From positions 191,337,891 to 191,401,890 of the forward strand of contig NC_081406.1 in the NCBI RefSeq assembly GCF_030272615.1: DNA of 64,000 nucleotides, given 5' to 3'. The DNA comes from Cryptomeria japonica. Lineage: Eukaryota > Streptophyta > Pinopsida > Cupressales > Cupressaceae. Under the pieces are notes generated by a model, which worked only from the letters and a program-made list of their open reading frames with translations, was not told the origin of the DNA and did no database searches. This document shows, one piece after another, positions 22,268-34,200 of the stretch. The first letter of the stretch is position 1, and each line of letters opens with the position of its first letter. The position numbers and the translations under genes are program-made.

Positions 22268-23880
22268 TCATTCTGCAACTTCCCTTGTATTTGCAAGAAT
22301 TGAATAGGTTTGTGATATGTGCAAATGGCAGTCTCCTTACCCAAAATATAATGCTTCCACTGCTTACAAGTTTGAACAATGGCATATAGTTCCTTGTCGT
22401 AAGTAGGATACCTGCATAGAGTATCAGAAAAATTATCACTGTTGGATGACCATGTTGCATGAGAACTGCTCCCAGAGCATATTCAGATGCATCAGTTTGT
22501 ATCTCAAATGATTGTTGTAGATCAGGAAGAGATAAAATGTGCAAAATATACCCTCCATTTTAACTCCTCGAATGCTTGTTGTTGAGCACCTGTCCACTTG
22601 AATTTCGCTTGCACTCCTCTTCACAATGACTAATCTAAGGGCCAAGATAAATGTGAAAATCCCAACACAAAACTGTGATAAAAATTTGTCAGCCCAAGAA
22701 AACTGTAAATCTATAAGGTTTTTAGGAGAGGGCAAGTACTTCATTACTTATATTTTGTCAGGATCAACATGAACACCCTCACTATCAATAATGTATCCCT
22801 AATATCTGATTCTTTGCATACCAAAGGAATACTTTTCTTTATTTTCATATATTCCATGACCTTGCAAAGTTGAGAAGACTTGGTCCACATGTTGTAGATG
22901 CTCCTCCCAAGTCTTGTTGAAGATGAGTATATCATCCAAGTACACTACTACAAAGGAATTAGTGAATGGTCTAAATACATCATTTATCATCCTCATGAAT
23001 GTAGTTGGAGCATTCATTAGACCAAAGGGCATTACTAGTCATTCAAACAAACCTTCTTTAGATTTAAAATTTGTCTTCCACACATCTAGTGGATCAATTG
23101 GTACTTTTAGGTACCCATATTTAAAATCAATTTTAGTGAAGAACTTGGCCCCCCTAAGCTGGTCCAAAAGGTCATATATCTTAGGGATTGGGTATCTATT
23201 TTTTACTGTAATTTTATTGAATGCTCGATAGTAAATTCAGAGCCTCCACATCCCATCCTTTTTCTTTGCTAAAACAATTGGGTTACCAAGAGGTGATGCA
23301 GTTGGGTGGATATGTCCCTTTTGAATCAATTCTTGTATCTGCCTTTTAATCTCATTATTTTCTAATGATGACCTATGGTACACTAATTCATGAGGTAATG
23401 GAGTTCTTGGTATCAAATCAATACAAATGTCTAACTTGACAGTGTGAGGGTAACCCAATTGGCAATTTAAATCAATTTTGATATTTTGCCACAATCTAAT
23501 ACATTGACCTTTGTTGTTGTATAGAGGTGTTTATAATGGTATGGGAATTATATACCGATTTTATTTCTCCCTTAGGGTGAATTATCAACAACAAAAATGT
23601 TCTAGTTTGAACAATCAACCTTCTACATTGCTTCGCACTAATTAAAGATGCAGAGTGTGCAGGACTTACCTCTGGTATTCGATATTTTTGTCCACCCAAT
23701 TTGATTGTCATACTTCATGGATGAGATTCATATATTCCATGATGTTGATACATGTACGGTTGTCCCAGCAAAACATCACAAACATCAAGAGGGGCTACAT
23801 CACAAATAACTTCATCTTTGAATAGCCTGATAGAATATGGAAGGCGACATTGTTGGTTCACTTGAATGTCTCGCCCTTGA
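22268..23880 (-). pseudogene. Gypsy K: protease end, RT and RNase H
   Basis: Read leftwards from 23880: end of the protease (APLDVCDVLLGQPYMYQHHG near 23750-23800), a linker with stops, then RT. RT landmarks are LPHELVYHRSS, LIQKGHIHPTASPLGNPIV near 23260-23330, the PIPKIYDLLDQLRGAKFFTK region near 23130-23190, MPFGLMNAPTTFMRMINDVF (22975-23032) and the catalytic VVYLDDILIF near 22920. RNase H follows (LQQSFEIQTDASEYALGAVL near 22460-22520) and is interrupted at 22268 by B. Numerous stops and frameshifts make it a pseudogene. The YLDD box and the order RT-RNase H-integrase are those of Ty3/Gypsy. Gag and most of the protease are missing because the sequence changes to Copia at about 23881. 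Confidence 0.9.
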
Positions 23881-23881
23881 C

Positions 23882-25383
23882 TTACCCATCTTTGAATTGA
23901 CTTACTTTAAGCAAATTATCAAAATTAACATGACAACACCTTTTATGCCACAACCAAATGTCTTCCATTCTTGCAACCAGACAATTATTAACATGACTAT
24001 TCAAATGGAATAAGTTACCTCTAGTTTGCTTCTCGGTAGCAATCAGTTCACCATTACCTCCAAAAATTTTGAAGACTCCACTTTTAAACTTAAGCAAATA
24101 GCCTTTATCATTGAGTTGACCAAAACTTAAAATATTATTCTTTAGACCATCAAACAAAAACACATCATTGGCATTACTCTTCCCATTTAGATAAATTGAA
24201 CCTTTACCTTTCATCATGCAAGGAGAGTTATTTCCAAATCTAAAAATGCCTTCATCAAATTCATCAAGGGCTATGAACTTACTTTTGTCTCTAGTCATGT
24301 GGTGTGAGAAGCCACTGTCTATAATCCATTCATCAGTATTCTCCATGTGAGATACCAGTGCCTTTTCATCTGTCAGTTCCTCCTTCATGGCTATAAACAC
24401 AATTTCCTCATTATCATCTTCATCTTCAAACTCCTCATTGGTCACACCTTCATCTACTGCAACATAACAATGTTTATTGCCCTTTCCTTTGAATCTCCTA
24501 AACTTCTCTTTCTTATCAGTGTCAAGGCAGTTAGCAGCAATATGACCAATTTTACTACAAGAGAAACACTTCAAAGGTAGCTTTCCTTTATACTTACCAG
24601 TGCCTCTCGGAAATCTTTTTGCTAGCAATGCCTCAAGTTCCATAACTTTATCTTCATTGTCTTCATTTCCCTGGTTACTTCCATGACTTGACTACACTCA
24701 TGATTTTGACATATATATTTTCCTTTTCTAGTAGATGAACCGGTAACAGAAGCTTTAAAGGTAGATTCAGTATATTTTGTCACACTATTGTCAAAACTAT
24801 TTAACTCAAAAGTTGTAAGCTTACCAATCAATGAATCAATAGTTACCTTATCCTTTGAAATAGATCTAAGTTCTTGGATTGCAGATACTCTTATAGCATA
24901 CTAAGGTTGAAGAGTTACAAGCATTTTAGTTACTATTGCATCATCATCCATTTTACCTCTATCACTCTTTATGCCACCAACAACTTCTTTGATTTTGTGA
25001 CCATACTGTGCAATATTTTCTCCTTCAAGCATTCTCATGTCATCAAACTTTCCTCTCAAGCTTTCCTCTTTGGCTCTTTGAACATGCTCATCTCCTCCAT
25101 AGATTATATCTAACTTTTTCCAAACCTCACCTCTAGTTTCCAATCCTTGAACATCAATATATTCAAAATCAGATAAAGTACTAACAATAGCTTCTAAGGC
25201 TTGCATGTTATCTTGTTTCTCTTTGAGTTCATCTGATGTCAAGGGAGTAGTAGGAGGAGCAACATATTTTGTTTCAACTTGCTTCCAATATTGTGCACCA
25301 ATACCTTTGATGTAGCTCTTCATTCTGTCTTTCCAGATCTTGTAGTTATCCTTGTTGAACTTAGGACCCTCTTTTTTCATCAT
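23882..25383 (-). pseudogene. Copia C: Gag, protease and GAG-pre-integrase region
   Basis: Read leftwards from ATG 25383: Gag (MMKKEGPKFNKDNYKIWKDR; IIYGGDEHVQRAKEESLRGK), close to Gag of B. A stop at about 24901 and a frameshift near 24640 follow. The zinc knuckle is intact (CFSCSKIGHIAANC near 24540). The protease has DSGFSHHM near 24310, and the GAG-pre-integrase motif WHKRCCHVNFDNLLKVS ends at about 23890. Sequence after that is Gypsy protease on the same strand; the Copia integrase, RT and RNase H are absent. The element is a 3'-truncated relative of B. Confidence 0.92.
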
Positions 25384-25443
25384 CTTGATTTCCTCAGAAT
25401 ATTTCCCTCAAGTGGTTAGGCTTTCTGCGCACAAAGGACCAAA
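25384..25443 (-). other. Leader of Copia C between primer site and Gag
   Basis: About 60 bp linking the primer site to the Gag ATG, as in B (16304-16359). Confidence 0.6.
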
Positions 25444-25456
25444 GCTCTTATACCAA
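25444..25456 (-). other. Primer binding site of Copia C
   Basis: On the minus strand TTGGTATAAGAGC, one base different from the initiator tRNA-Met complement used by B. Confidence 0.8.
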
Positions 25457-25457
25457 T

Positions 25458-25645
25458 TGTTAATCCTATGAGGATCTGGTTAATACGGAGAGGGGGGTCA
25501 ATTAGTATTAATACAAATTTACATGATTAAGCCAAAATCAAACATATCAGATCTAAAATCATTTATCAAATATCTCAACTTCTTTTATCAGATCTAACAA
25601 CCTCTTTATCAGATTTGCTAACAAATTACTCAAATCATTTACCAC
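25458..25645 (-). repeat. 5' LTR of Copia C, inner part
   Basis: Plus-strand TGTTAATCCTATGAGG with the G-run block ACGGAGAGGGGGGTCAATTAG marks the end of the LTR. It is interrupted at 25645 by element D and resumes after 41499. Confidence 0.75.
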
Positions 25646-26560
25646 TGTTGGCAATTGACACTTATTGGATTCATTTTGTTGTCATTGATGGAAACAAGAT
25701 TAGATGAAGTCATATACCATCACTAGGAGGCATATACCAGCAGATATCAACTTTGGAGCATTCAGGGCTACATCGACACCGACACCGGCATCGACATCAA
25801 TACTTCATTGGAAGCCGACATCAAGGAGGATTTACTTAATAAATAATTTTGTAATTATTGTAAAGGCCGACATTGAATATCCTTTATAAATGTATTGTAA
25901 TCCAACATAAGGTATATTATTTGCAATAGGTATATAGGTCAGTCTGCTAGGTTATTTTGAGTAATAGATGAAGTGTGTGGATATAGGAAAATATAGCAAA
26001 ATTGAATAATGCAAAATATTTGCATAAAGATCATTTTGTATGTGAATGTTATATACTGCAATGATCTATAGATAGCTTGGAAAGCATTCTTGGAGGAGAA
26101 GAGATACCAGTAGTAGTTCAAGGTTTATGAACCGTTACAGAGCAAAGACAGAATCAGAACTCTATTTGGCATAGAAGATGCATTCTTAAGTTCATTTTCA
26201 ATAATTTACTTTAGCAGAAAGCTTGTAGTCAATGAGGCTCTTTAGTGATGAGAAGTATGCTCTAGGCAGTGTACCTTCCTACATGTGCAGACCCCTATTA
26301 TATGTAATATCATTTCATATGGCTAGTGAACTAATATTGTGGGTCATAAATCCCAACATGGTTTTTCCTCTTTGACGTTTTCCATGTATAAATTTTATGT
26401 GTTATGGTGTTCATTTATGTGGATGGTTTATTTGATTCTTGTTATATGTTTATTTGTTTACCTGTTTATATGTGTATGGTATAAAAGGACAAAATTGTTC
26501 ATACCGGTAGAACACTTATTCACCCCCCCCCCCCCCTCTCAGTGTTCTTGGATCCCAACA
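25646..26560 (+). repeat. 5' LTR of element D
   Basis: LTR of 915 bp, TGTTGGCAATTGACAC to GGATCCCAACA. Hairpin box at 26357-26386 with CATGG/CCATG arms. A 16-base C-run at 26521-26536 precedes CTCTCAGTGTTC. Confidence 0.95.
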
Positions 26561-26561
26561 A

Positions 26562-26574
26562 TTGGTATCAGAGC
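26562..26574 (+). other. Primer binding site of element D
   Basis: TTGGTATCAGAGC one base after the LTR, complementary to initiator tRNA-Met. Confidence 0.92.
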
Positions 26575-26634
26575 TTGGTACCTCGGAAGAAGTATAATAG
26601 CTTGAGGAAGATCCTGAAACCAAAATCTTTGAAC

Positions 26635-27242
26635 ATGTCTATGGAGAAGCAACTTGAGATGGCTTTTGAGGATTATGATGCTGAAAGAATGAAGAACTTG
26701 AATTTGCAAGAAGAATTGAATTCTACAAATGAATTCATTCTTATCCTACAAGAAAGGTTATCATCTACTCAAGCCAAGTGAAAAGAACTTTTGCAAAAAA
26801 GGATGATGAGGAGAAGAATGCTCTTAAGGAACAATGTCAGAAACAAAGTCAAGCAAACATGCTCATGAAGAATGAAATGCAAGATTTGACTATGAGGTTA
26901 TCAAAAGATATTGAGGATAGAAAGAAGAAGGAAGATAATCTTGTCATATCTCTGAAGAACAAATTTGATGAATGTGGCAGATTGACTCATGAGAATAATT
27001 TGTTGAGAACTAATTTGGCACACTCCCAGAACAATGAACAAGAATTTGAAAGACAAATAACTACTCTAAGAGATTATCTGACTACTGCAAATGAGTATAA
27101 ACAAATTTTAGGATCAGTGTTGCACAGTTGGATGACTTATTTAAAAAGACAAATTGATGATTCCAGAGGACTTGGATTTGTTATAAAATCTGAAGAACCA
27201 AGTGGAGATGGATCTACACTAGTAACTCCACTGATAGAATAG
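26635..27242 (+). pseudogene. Element D ORF1: Gag-like coiled coil without zinc knuckles
   Basis: ATG 26635 opens MEKQLEMAFEDYDAERMKN; a one-base shift near 26780 moves it to a second frame that runs to 27242. Both parts are charged coiled coil (LRTNLAHSQNNEQEFERQIT). The C-terminal block LGFVIKSEEPSGDGS aligns with LGFEVSESSG of A, which there precedes four zinc knuckles. In D it is followed at once by LVTPLIE, stop, and GIPPPTG, matching the NTPPPTE end of A. The whole knuckle region, about 300-350 bp, is therefore missing. Without knuckles RNA binding should be lost, if the family works like other Gags. Confidence 0.7.
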
Positions 27243-27648
27243 GGCATTCCTCCACCGACAGGAAATTCCACTGATAACTAAGGTATAAGCCTTAGGGGTT
27301 GGCAAAGTCATTGCTAAATTTTGTATATTACCCTGGAAAAGATCTAAGGAGATCCGGAAGAGATCTGGAGAGTTGTGTTCATCATCAATGAAGGTTCACC
27401 TAGCACATGACTATGAAACTGGCATTCATAGGGTTGTTGGCGAAGCATTTATTACAGGAAAAAGATTAGGATTTTATTTGTTGATGAAAAAGGGGTAAGT
27501 GAAATCATTTTCACTCACCGAGCATTTGAGCATTCAGAGCAAAGAAAAGGCGAGTTAAGGGCGAACAAAATCATTGTGAAAGGATTTCGAGCAGTTGTCC
27601 GAAGCACTCAATCTTCCACCAGCATTCACTTTCAGGTATTTTTTTGAA
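27243..27648 (+). other. Spacer between ORF1 and ORF2 of element D
   Basis: About 400 bp with no convincing frame; same position as the spacers in A and H. Confidence 0.5.
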
Positions 27649-30640
27649 ATGGCATCTGGATCTTCATCTCCTACATTCATTGCAAATCCCACCATTGTCA
27701 AAGTCAAGGATAGGTTAAGGCCAATATTTAAGGAGGTTCCCGAAATTGCTAAAAAGGAAGACTCTACGAGAGCATTTTCTAGGGTTCCTGACGGCATAAT
27801 GTATGTTGAAGATGTGAGGGCATACATTAACCTACACCATAGAGGATTTGGGCACAGAGGACATCAAAAGCATAAATCAATCCGTGATACTAGGAGACTC
27901 TGGAACCATCAAACTGAAATACAAATCTATTGAGGATCTACGGTTAACCGGTATTCTGTACATACCAAAATTCAAAGATGAGGTTATCAGATACATTCTG
28001 AGCAGGGTTCACAACGAATTTATTTGGCTAGATAGGCCTTGCATGATCACGAAGGAGGTTATTCAAGCAGTCATCGGCTTACCCAAAGTCAGACAAGAAC
28101 CAAGAAAGAAAATTTCCAACACAGAGGTTGAGAAACTCACCAATGCAACGTCTAATAGAAGATCAATGAGGATCAACACAATCACCAACACTAATGTAAA
28201 GTTTGCAAGCATGATAATAGGTTACAAGGTAACTCAATCCAACCGATTGAATTCTATTGCTAGTTCATGCATTCATGCTGCATATCAGATGCTAAGGAAC
28301 AATGTGAAGTATGATTTATGTGAATGGATGAGGAGTGAGTTCATGTTGAACCTTGGTAAGATCAAAGGAATAAAGAAAGGCACTTTTAGATATGAAAATT
28401 TGATTATTCGTTTAATGCTTTACTTCCTGAATGAGCTACCTAGTCTAGGGAAGAAGCATTGGGCTCATGATGTACTGGTAGGTATGCAGATCAAAGAAGC
28501 AATCACCAGTCTTGGTACCAGCAAAGACATTCCAAGAAAACATGAGGCAAAGGGAGAGAATATCAAAGAAAATTGTGGAGAAGTATTCCACTGATATCTA
28601 TTTCATGGTAAAAACTAATGAAACTCTTATGGAAGTAGTTGAATTTAGGAAAATATGGATTACCGAGCTTGGATATGAGGTGGATGATAGCATTTTTAAG
28701 CTCTATGCAAAAATGTTGTTAGATACCCCATTAGATGATAAGACAGAGCATTTTGGTAGAGCAGGAGAGAAGGCTCTTGAAGTGAAAACTAGTTTTAATA
28801 GGAAGAGAAGAGAGAATAAAATAGAAAAGATGTTTGCATATGTACAAGATGAAATTTATAAAATAGACACTCAATTGGGTTCAGGATACAAACAAGTAGT
28901 TAAACTGGTAGAGGTTGGTACTAGAGAAGTGAAGAAGCCACAAGTTCACATTTCCCCTATAACTTCTGATTTTGATTCTGAGGATAATGAACCTCTGGCT
29001 TTCAGAAGGGTACAAAGGAAGAATGTGGTAAAACCACCGGTACAACAGAAGAAGGAAGAGCCTAGGAGGAGACTTGTTTGAAAGGAAACTAAGCCTACTG
29101 CACCTCCACCATCGGCAAGGAAGCCTATGCAAAAGAGGAAACCAATCACATCGGCAACCACAAGCAAAAAGAAGAAGGGTGATATTACTAAAACCGATAA
29201 GACCATAATGACCTGTGCTGAGCTTATTGATGAAATTTCAAAAGATGGAATATTGAAAAATGTATCAAAGTATTATGAAGATTTTGAAGAGAATGTGCAA
29301 AATGAATTAGAAGAGGCTATTTTGTTATATATAGACATTTATAAGAAAGCCTTACTTGAAATTTTGAAGGAGATACCTTTATCCTTGTATAATAAACTTG
29401 AGGCTAGAAGACTTGATGTTATCAAGAAAGATAGGGAAATCAAGGAAGTAACACTTTTGGAATTATGTGGTGTTGTAAATAATGAAGAAATTAAAAGATG
29501 CATAGATACTGCAAATAGGATAGTTTTCAGTAGTAAACCCCGACAGATAAGCCTTATGATGGGGAGAGTGAATGAGGTGATAAATGAGACTAGTAAGGGA
29601 TGGACCAAATTCTTTTAGAAAAAACCCGAACTTTCTCACATCTCACGAAGAATTTGCAAGGGCAACATCTTCCACCATTCCTAACAAACCAAAAGGGAAA
29701 GCTATTTTGGGCAATTCAACTCCAATTTTGACACAACTAGCAGTAACTATAGATATTCCGACAGAACCAGCAATTAAGGAGAGTGTACAATTTGTACTGG
29801 CATAGACAATTTTTAAGCAAGGAAATATACACGACACTATAAATACTGTGCATAATACTCCACCGGCAGCAACTGACATTGCACCAAGTGGCGAAGACAC
29901 CGATGCAAAAGAGGTTGAGATGGACAAGGTAAAAGCAACTGAGTCCATATTGGCAGTTAAAACTAATTCCCCGACAAAAGGTATTGGCAATTGACACTTC
30001 TTAGGTTGAGAAGAAATCAGTCTTTGAGTTGAGTTCAACTGAATTGATGATGATGGCTACTTAGAAATTACTGAAGGAACGTACTACAGACAAAGGAATA
30101 ATTGATCAATCAGTCATAGTGTTGCACATATTAATACATTACTGTCAAATTGAAGATGGAGCAAGCCCTTCCAGAAAGCTCAAGACTCTAACATAGCATA
30201 TCTCTAACAAATTTCAATCGCTGAAAATTCTTACAGCTAATGTAGATAGCAGATTAAAGGAGTTATATGATAAGATAGCTAAAATTGCTAACTCTTTTGA
30301 TGGACTGACTGCACTAACCACATCTATTGATGGACAAATTTTGTCCTTGGAGAACCAAATTTTTGCTTTTGAGAAGGAGAGAGATAAAATCATGTGAAGA
30401 ACAAGAAGTCTAAGAGGACTGATAAGTCCTAGATTAGATTCATTGGGTGTTCATAAGAGAGAGTGCATGGATATGACAGCTAAACCCACACCGGCATATG
30501 TCCAAGAGAAGGAAACACATGCCCACTTACTAAGTGAACTAGCATCCATTTTAGATACTTTCAAAACCACCTGGGATACATATCTTAAGTTATTGCAAAA
30601 GGCATACCCAAAAATCTTGAAGATGATTAAACTCCAGTGA
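27649..30640 (+). pseudogene. Element D ORF2 (broken)
   Basis: ATG 27649 begins MASGSSSPTFIANPTIV, clearly the same start as ORF2 of A. The N-terminal domain is read in two frames joined near 27840: GIMYVEDVRAYIN, SRVHNEFIWLDRPCMITKEV, QSNRLNSIASSCIHAAYQML, CEWMRSEFMLNLGKIKGIKK, KGTFRYENL. A third frame from about 28530 has KYSTDIYFMVKTNETLMEVV and the RKRRENK basic patch. The lysine-rich linker and middle block (LLYIDIYKKALLEILKEIPL, 29325-29390) follow, then stops from 29617 on. Its C-terminal helical part ends near 30640 (TWDTYLKLLQKAYPKILKM). Total about 997 codons. Function unknown; several frameshifts and stops show it is dead. Confidence 0.68.
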
Positions 30641-30697
30641 AACTAACAATATTCATTTATTCTTTTGTTATGGAATTCTTCCAATTCTTCCACCGGT

Positions 30698-30723
30698 CTT
30701 TGGCATTAATGTCAAAGGGGGAG
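30698..30723 (+). other. Second polypurine tract with inverted-repeat leader (D)
   Basis: CTTTGGCA, loop, TGTCAAAG, GGGGGAG. Element I is inserted about 45 bp downstream, between this tract and the terminal one. Confidence 0.7.
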
Positions 30724-30766
30724 TATGCATATATGTGAAAAACATCAAAGAACACCAGATAAAAAC

Positions 30767-32106
30767 TGTAGATGTCTAAAAATGGTCAATGCTTGCAGAA
30801 TCATACTTTAACATTGATGCATTGCCTTATTTTAGGGTTTTTTGCTTTGCATTAACATTTCTTCTATGTTGCGCACTTGGTTTTTATCATTTGCAAGCAT
30901 CGAGTCTCTCTTCTGCATTCCTCATTTTTATCGCTTTCAAATTAGGTCTTGTCAATAACAATCTTCAGTCATGATTTTGGTCGATCTTTGTCCTTGTCAA
31001 TCTCGTCATTTTGCGATCGATTCATCATTGATCCTTGTCCTTGTCAATCATGTCAATTTGGATCAATTAGTCATTGTTACTCGTCAATTGGCACATTTAT
31101 CAGTCAAATCATTTATCAGTCAAATCATTTATCAAGTCAGAATCATGATCAAATCGAATCGATATCAATTATTTTTTGTCAAGACCTAATTGTCATTCTT
31201 GCATTTTCTAATTCATCTTTTAGGGTTTCATGATTTATTCATTTAACCTTGTTTGCCATTTCTCCCTCTAGGTTAAATAATTTATTTATTTATCCTAAGT
31301 CTTCTTGTCACAATTAAATGTTTATTTAATTGGCTAACTAATTCCTCCCTCTTTGTGAATTAATTAATAAATGAAAAATTGTTAATTAATTCACTTAATT
31401 CCTAATTTTCCAATTCACTAATTTCTTAATTCCTAATTTCCTCATTTTCTAATTTCCTAATTTCTAATTCATCTAATTTCAATTCTCTCCTATTTTTCTC
31501 CTAATTTCATGGGAATGACATAGCAAATTTGTCATAATTTGTCATAATTGACAATCAATCAATTTTGAAATAGAAATTTGTCATAATTTTGTCAAAATTA
31601 TCAATCAATCAATTTTGCATAGAAAGTGCAAATTTGTCATAATTTGTCATAATTGACATTCTTGATTTGCAATTTCCATTTGAATCTCTTCATGCTAATT
31701 TGATCTTTTCTCCAATTTGTCTGTAAATTGGATGAATTTCTTCAATCAAGGGCCCTGATCCCCAATTGATCGCATTTTGGAATCCCCTGATCCCTACTTG
31801 GTCGAATCAATCACGCTTCTAGTATTCTTGCGCTATCATCTTGTCTACTTGCTTTCACATCATGCTTATGCACTAGAAGGTGAGATCCACAACAAAGCTA
31901 TTTGAAGGAGAAAGAAGGACAATGGAGCCACATGAAGGAGACATTCAAGTCTACATTTGGTTTGCTTAGCTTTCAATCTTGAATTGATGTCTTGTTTTCA
32001 TGTCTTTATTGAGTGTTTTTAGGATTGATCATTGCATTTGAGCTTTCGTGATTGAGCTAGGCATATTTGTTTCTTGCTTTGATGATTTCCCAATTTCCTA
32101 CTTACA
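30767..32106 (+). repeat. 5' LTR of element I
   Basis: LTR of 1340 bp, TGTAGATGTCTAAAAATGG to TTTCCTACTTACA. AT-rich, with repeated AATTTGTCATAATTTGTCATAATTG runs near 31520-31660 and repeated TAATTTCC runs near 31420-31480. No coding potential. Confidence 0.95.
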
Positions 32107-32111
32107 TTAAT

Positions 32112-32129
32112 TGGTGAACCCGACGTGAA
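32112..32129 (+). other. Primer binding site of element I (tRNA-Trp type)
   Basis: TGGTGAACCCGACGTGAA, five bases after the LTR. From memory it is complementary to the 3' end of plant tRNA-Trp (...UUCACGUCGGGUUCACCA). All other complete elements here use initiator tRNA-Met. Confidence 0.75.
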
Positions 32130-32224
32130 CTAACCCCCTAACCATGCTTTTGAGTGCTTTTGAGATGATTTGCAGGTAAAAAACTCAAGAAACAGGATAA
32201 TGCAGGGCTTTCTGAGAACTTCTA

Positions 32225-32480
32225 CACCTGTGTAGGAGCAATCTGCGCCTATGTAAGTAATTATGTGCCTGTGTGAGTAATCTTGTGCCTGTGTGAGTAA
32301 TCTTGTGCCTATGTAAGCAATCTTGCAACTGTGTGAATAATCCTGTGCCTGTGTGAGTAATCCTGTGCCTATGTGAGCAATCCTGCGCCTGTGTAAGCAA
32401 TCATGCGCCTGTGTGAGTAATCCTGCGCCTATGTAAGAAAGACATCCTGCACCTATGTAAGACATTCTATGCCTGTGTAA
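32225..32480. repeat. 20-bp minisatellite in the leader of element I
   Basis: About eleven degenerate copies of TGTGCCTGTGTGAGTAATCT in tandem, interrupted once near 32440. It lies about 100 bp after the primer site. On the minus strand it is open and would encode a repeat rich in His, Thr and Gln, but nothing suggests it is translated. Confidence 0.85.
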
Positions 32481-34200
32481 GGCTAGAAACAGAGGTAAAA
32501 GGCACTGTTTTTACTTGCAAATTGCTTTGTTTTGCATTTTATTTCTGCATTTTGGTTTTGCTTTGGTACTAATTCTCTATGCAGCACCTTGGCATTACAC
32601 ATGACAAAGACAACAAATGAAACTACTAACACATTTTATGTAGGTTTGCTAGTCAAAGACTAAGAAAATCAAACTTCTGACTTGGTGGTTTTGCAGGTTG
32701 CCTTAGACTCCAACTAAACTTTGTGTTTGAAAATCATATTTAGGCACCTAGTATGATTTCTAAATAGGTTGGAATGAATGTATATTTGCTTTGATTGTTG
32801 AGTTTGACATTGGAGTAGGAGAGTATGCTCTTATCCTTCTTAGGGTGATCAGAAATCCAGATCTTCAATACCATTCTCATTGTCTTGATTGTGTGTTACC
32901 TTTAGAGGGCCTGCCTTCCCGACCATTTGCTTTTGCAAGCAAGTGACAATCGTGAGAATGGAATGACCCAAAGTGAGTACAGCTAGAATACCTTGGCATT
33001 CTAACTCACTATAAATAAATACCTGATGGGCGAAAGCTTTGAAGGAAGGGTTACGTGGGAATTGTAGTTACTTGGGAAGTGATGACCCTTGGACTCTTTC
33101 TCATATCAACATCTAAGTAGGGCCTCAAGGTCTAAATCATACTTGCACGACTATATTTGTTTGGTATCTTGGTGGGCTTAATGTCTCAATCACGCTTGCG
33201 TGACACCAAGGAGTAACGCTTAACAGAAATCCTTACTAAACACCTTGTATTTAGAGGCCAAAAATCCTTCTAGTTGCTTGAGAAGGACAAGTTCGAATAC
33301 TTGGAAGAGATACTAAGTTCGCCATGGGGAGATTTCCATGGGGACTGATGCTTGGCTGCCCTGAGAAGTGAGTGTCATGGAGGGGAGCCCGTGGGGTCAA
33401 GCATCTATGTATTCTCCTTGAATCTCATAATGAGTCTACCTCTCAAGTACCTACTATCCTTGCCATCCATAAGAAATGTGTGAATGAGCATGATTGTCTT
33501 GAGTCTAAGTTGAAGTATCTTGTCTTCTTTGCTTGTCAAAAGTTGAGTTGTGTCTCATTTCAAAAAATAAGGCAAATTGATTCAAAACAAGGTTAAACAC
33601 AAGAACATTTCATCCAACAAAGTTCAAAACACCTTCAAACATGGTTGTCAAACATTTTTCAAAATCTTGTCTCAACATTCATGTCACTTAGATTTAGGTT
33701 CATCCTAGGTTTGCATTTTGCGAAGTCATTGTCAAGTACCAAGGTTAAGTTTCACCTAGGTCATACTCCTTTGCATATCAATAAGGGTCATCCATTTTGC
33801 ATGTGTCCTCTTGCATTAGAGTAATACCATTGTCATACATTTGCATTTGCATACCCTAGGTCTCTTCATCAAGCTTAGGTCATTATCATATCATATTAGG
33901 GTCATTTGCATAGTAATTGTCCATTTGCATATAGTGTCAAAACTAGGTTTTGTCATACTTGAGTAATGCAAATCTTTGATAAACCCTAAGTTATTGTTAG
34001 GAAGTCTTGACCTTATCAAACTTTTGTCTTTTTGTCACAATGTCATTTGGTCAAATCTAGCTTAGTATCTAAGCATATAGGTGAGACATTGTCAATTTGT
34101 CCTATTGTCACTTGGTCCTTTTGTCCTTTGAGGTCTAGACATCATTTCAATTTCCTAAGGGTCTCATTTTTATAATTGCATTCATGAGTTTGTCAAAATC
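32481..34200 (+). other. Untranslated leader of element I
   Basis: About 1.7 kb with no supported gene. It contains repeated short phrases such as TTTGCAT and AGGTCATTGTCA but no recognised motif. Retroelement packaging signals are usually in such leaders. Confidence 0.5.

Noticed and set aside
14686-22272. Shared target sequence preference because B and H both have TCATT duplications
   Set aside because: Two matching 5-bp duplications are too few; A, D, I and the solo LTR have different ones.
32130-32465. Minus-strand frame with repeated Thr-Gln-Ala / His-Arg units
   Set aside because: It follows from the 20-bp minisatellite in the leader of I; no homologous frame or start context supports it.
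32225-32480. CRISPR-like array
   Set aside because: Units are contiguous and degenerate with no unique spacers, and the context is a plant retrotransposon.
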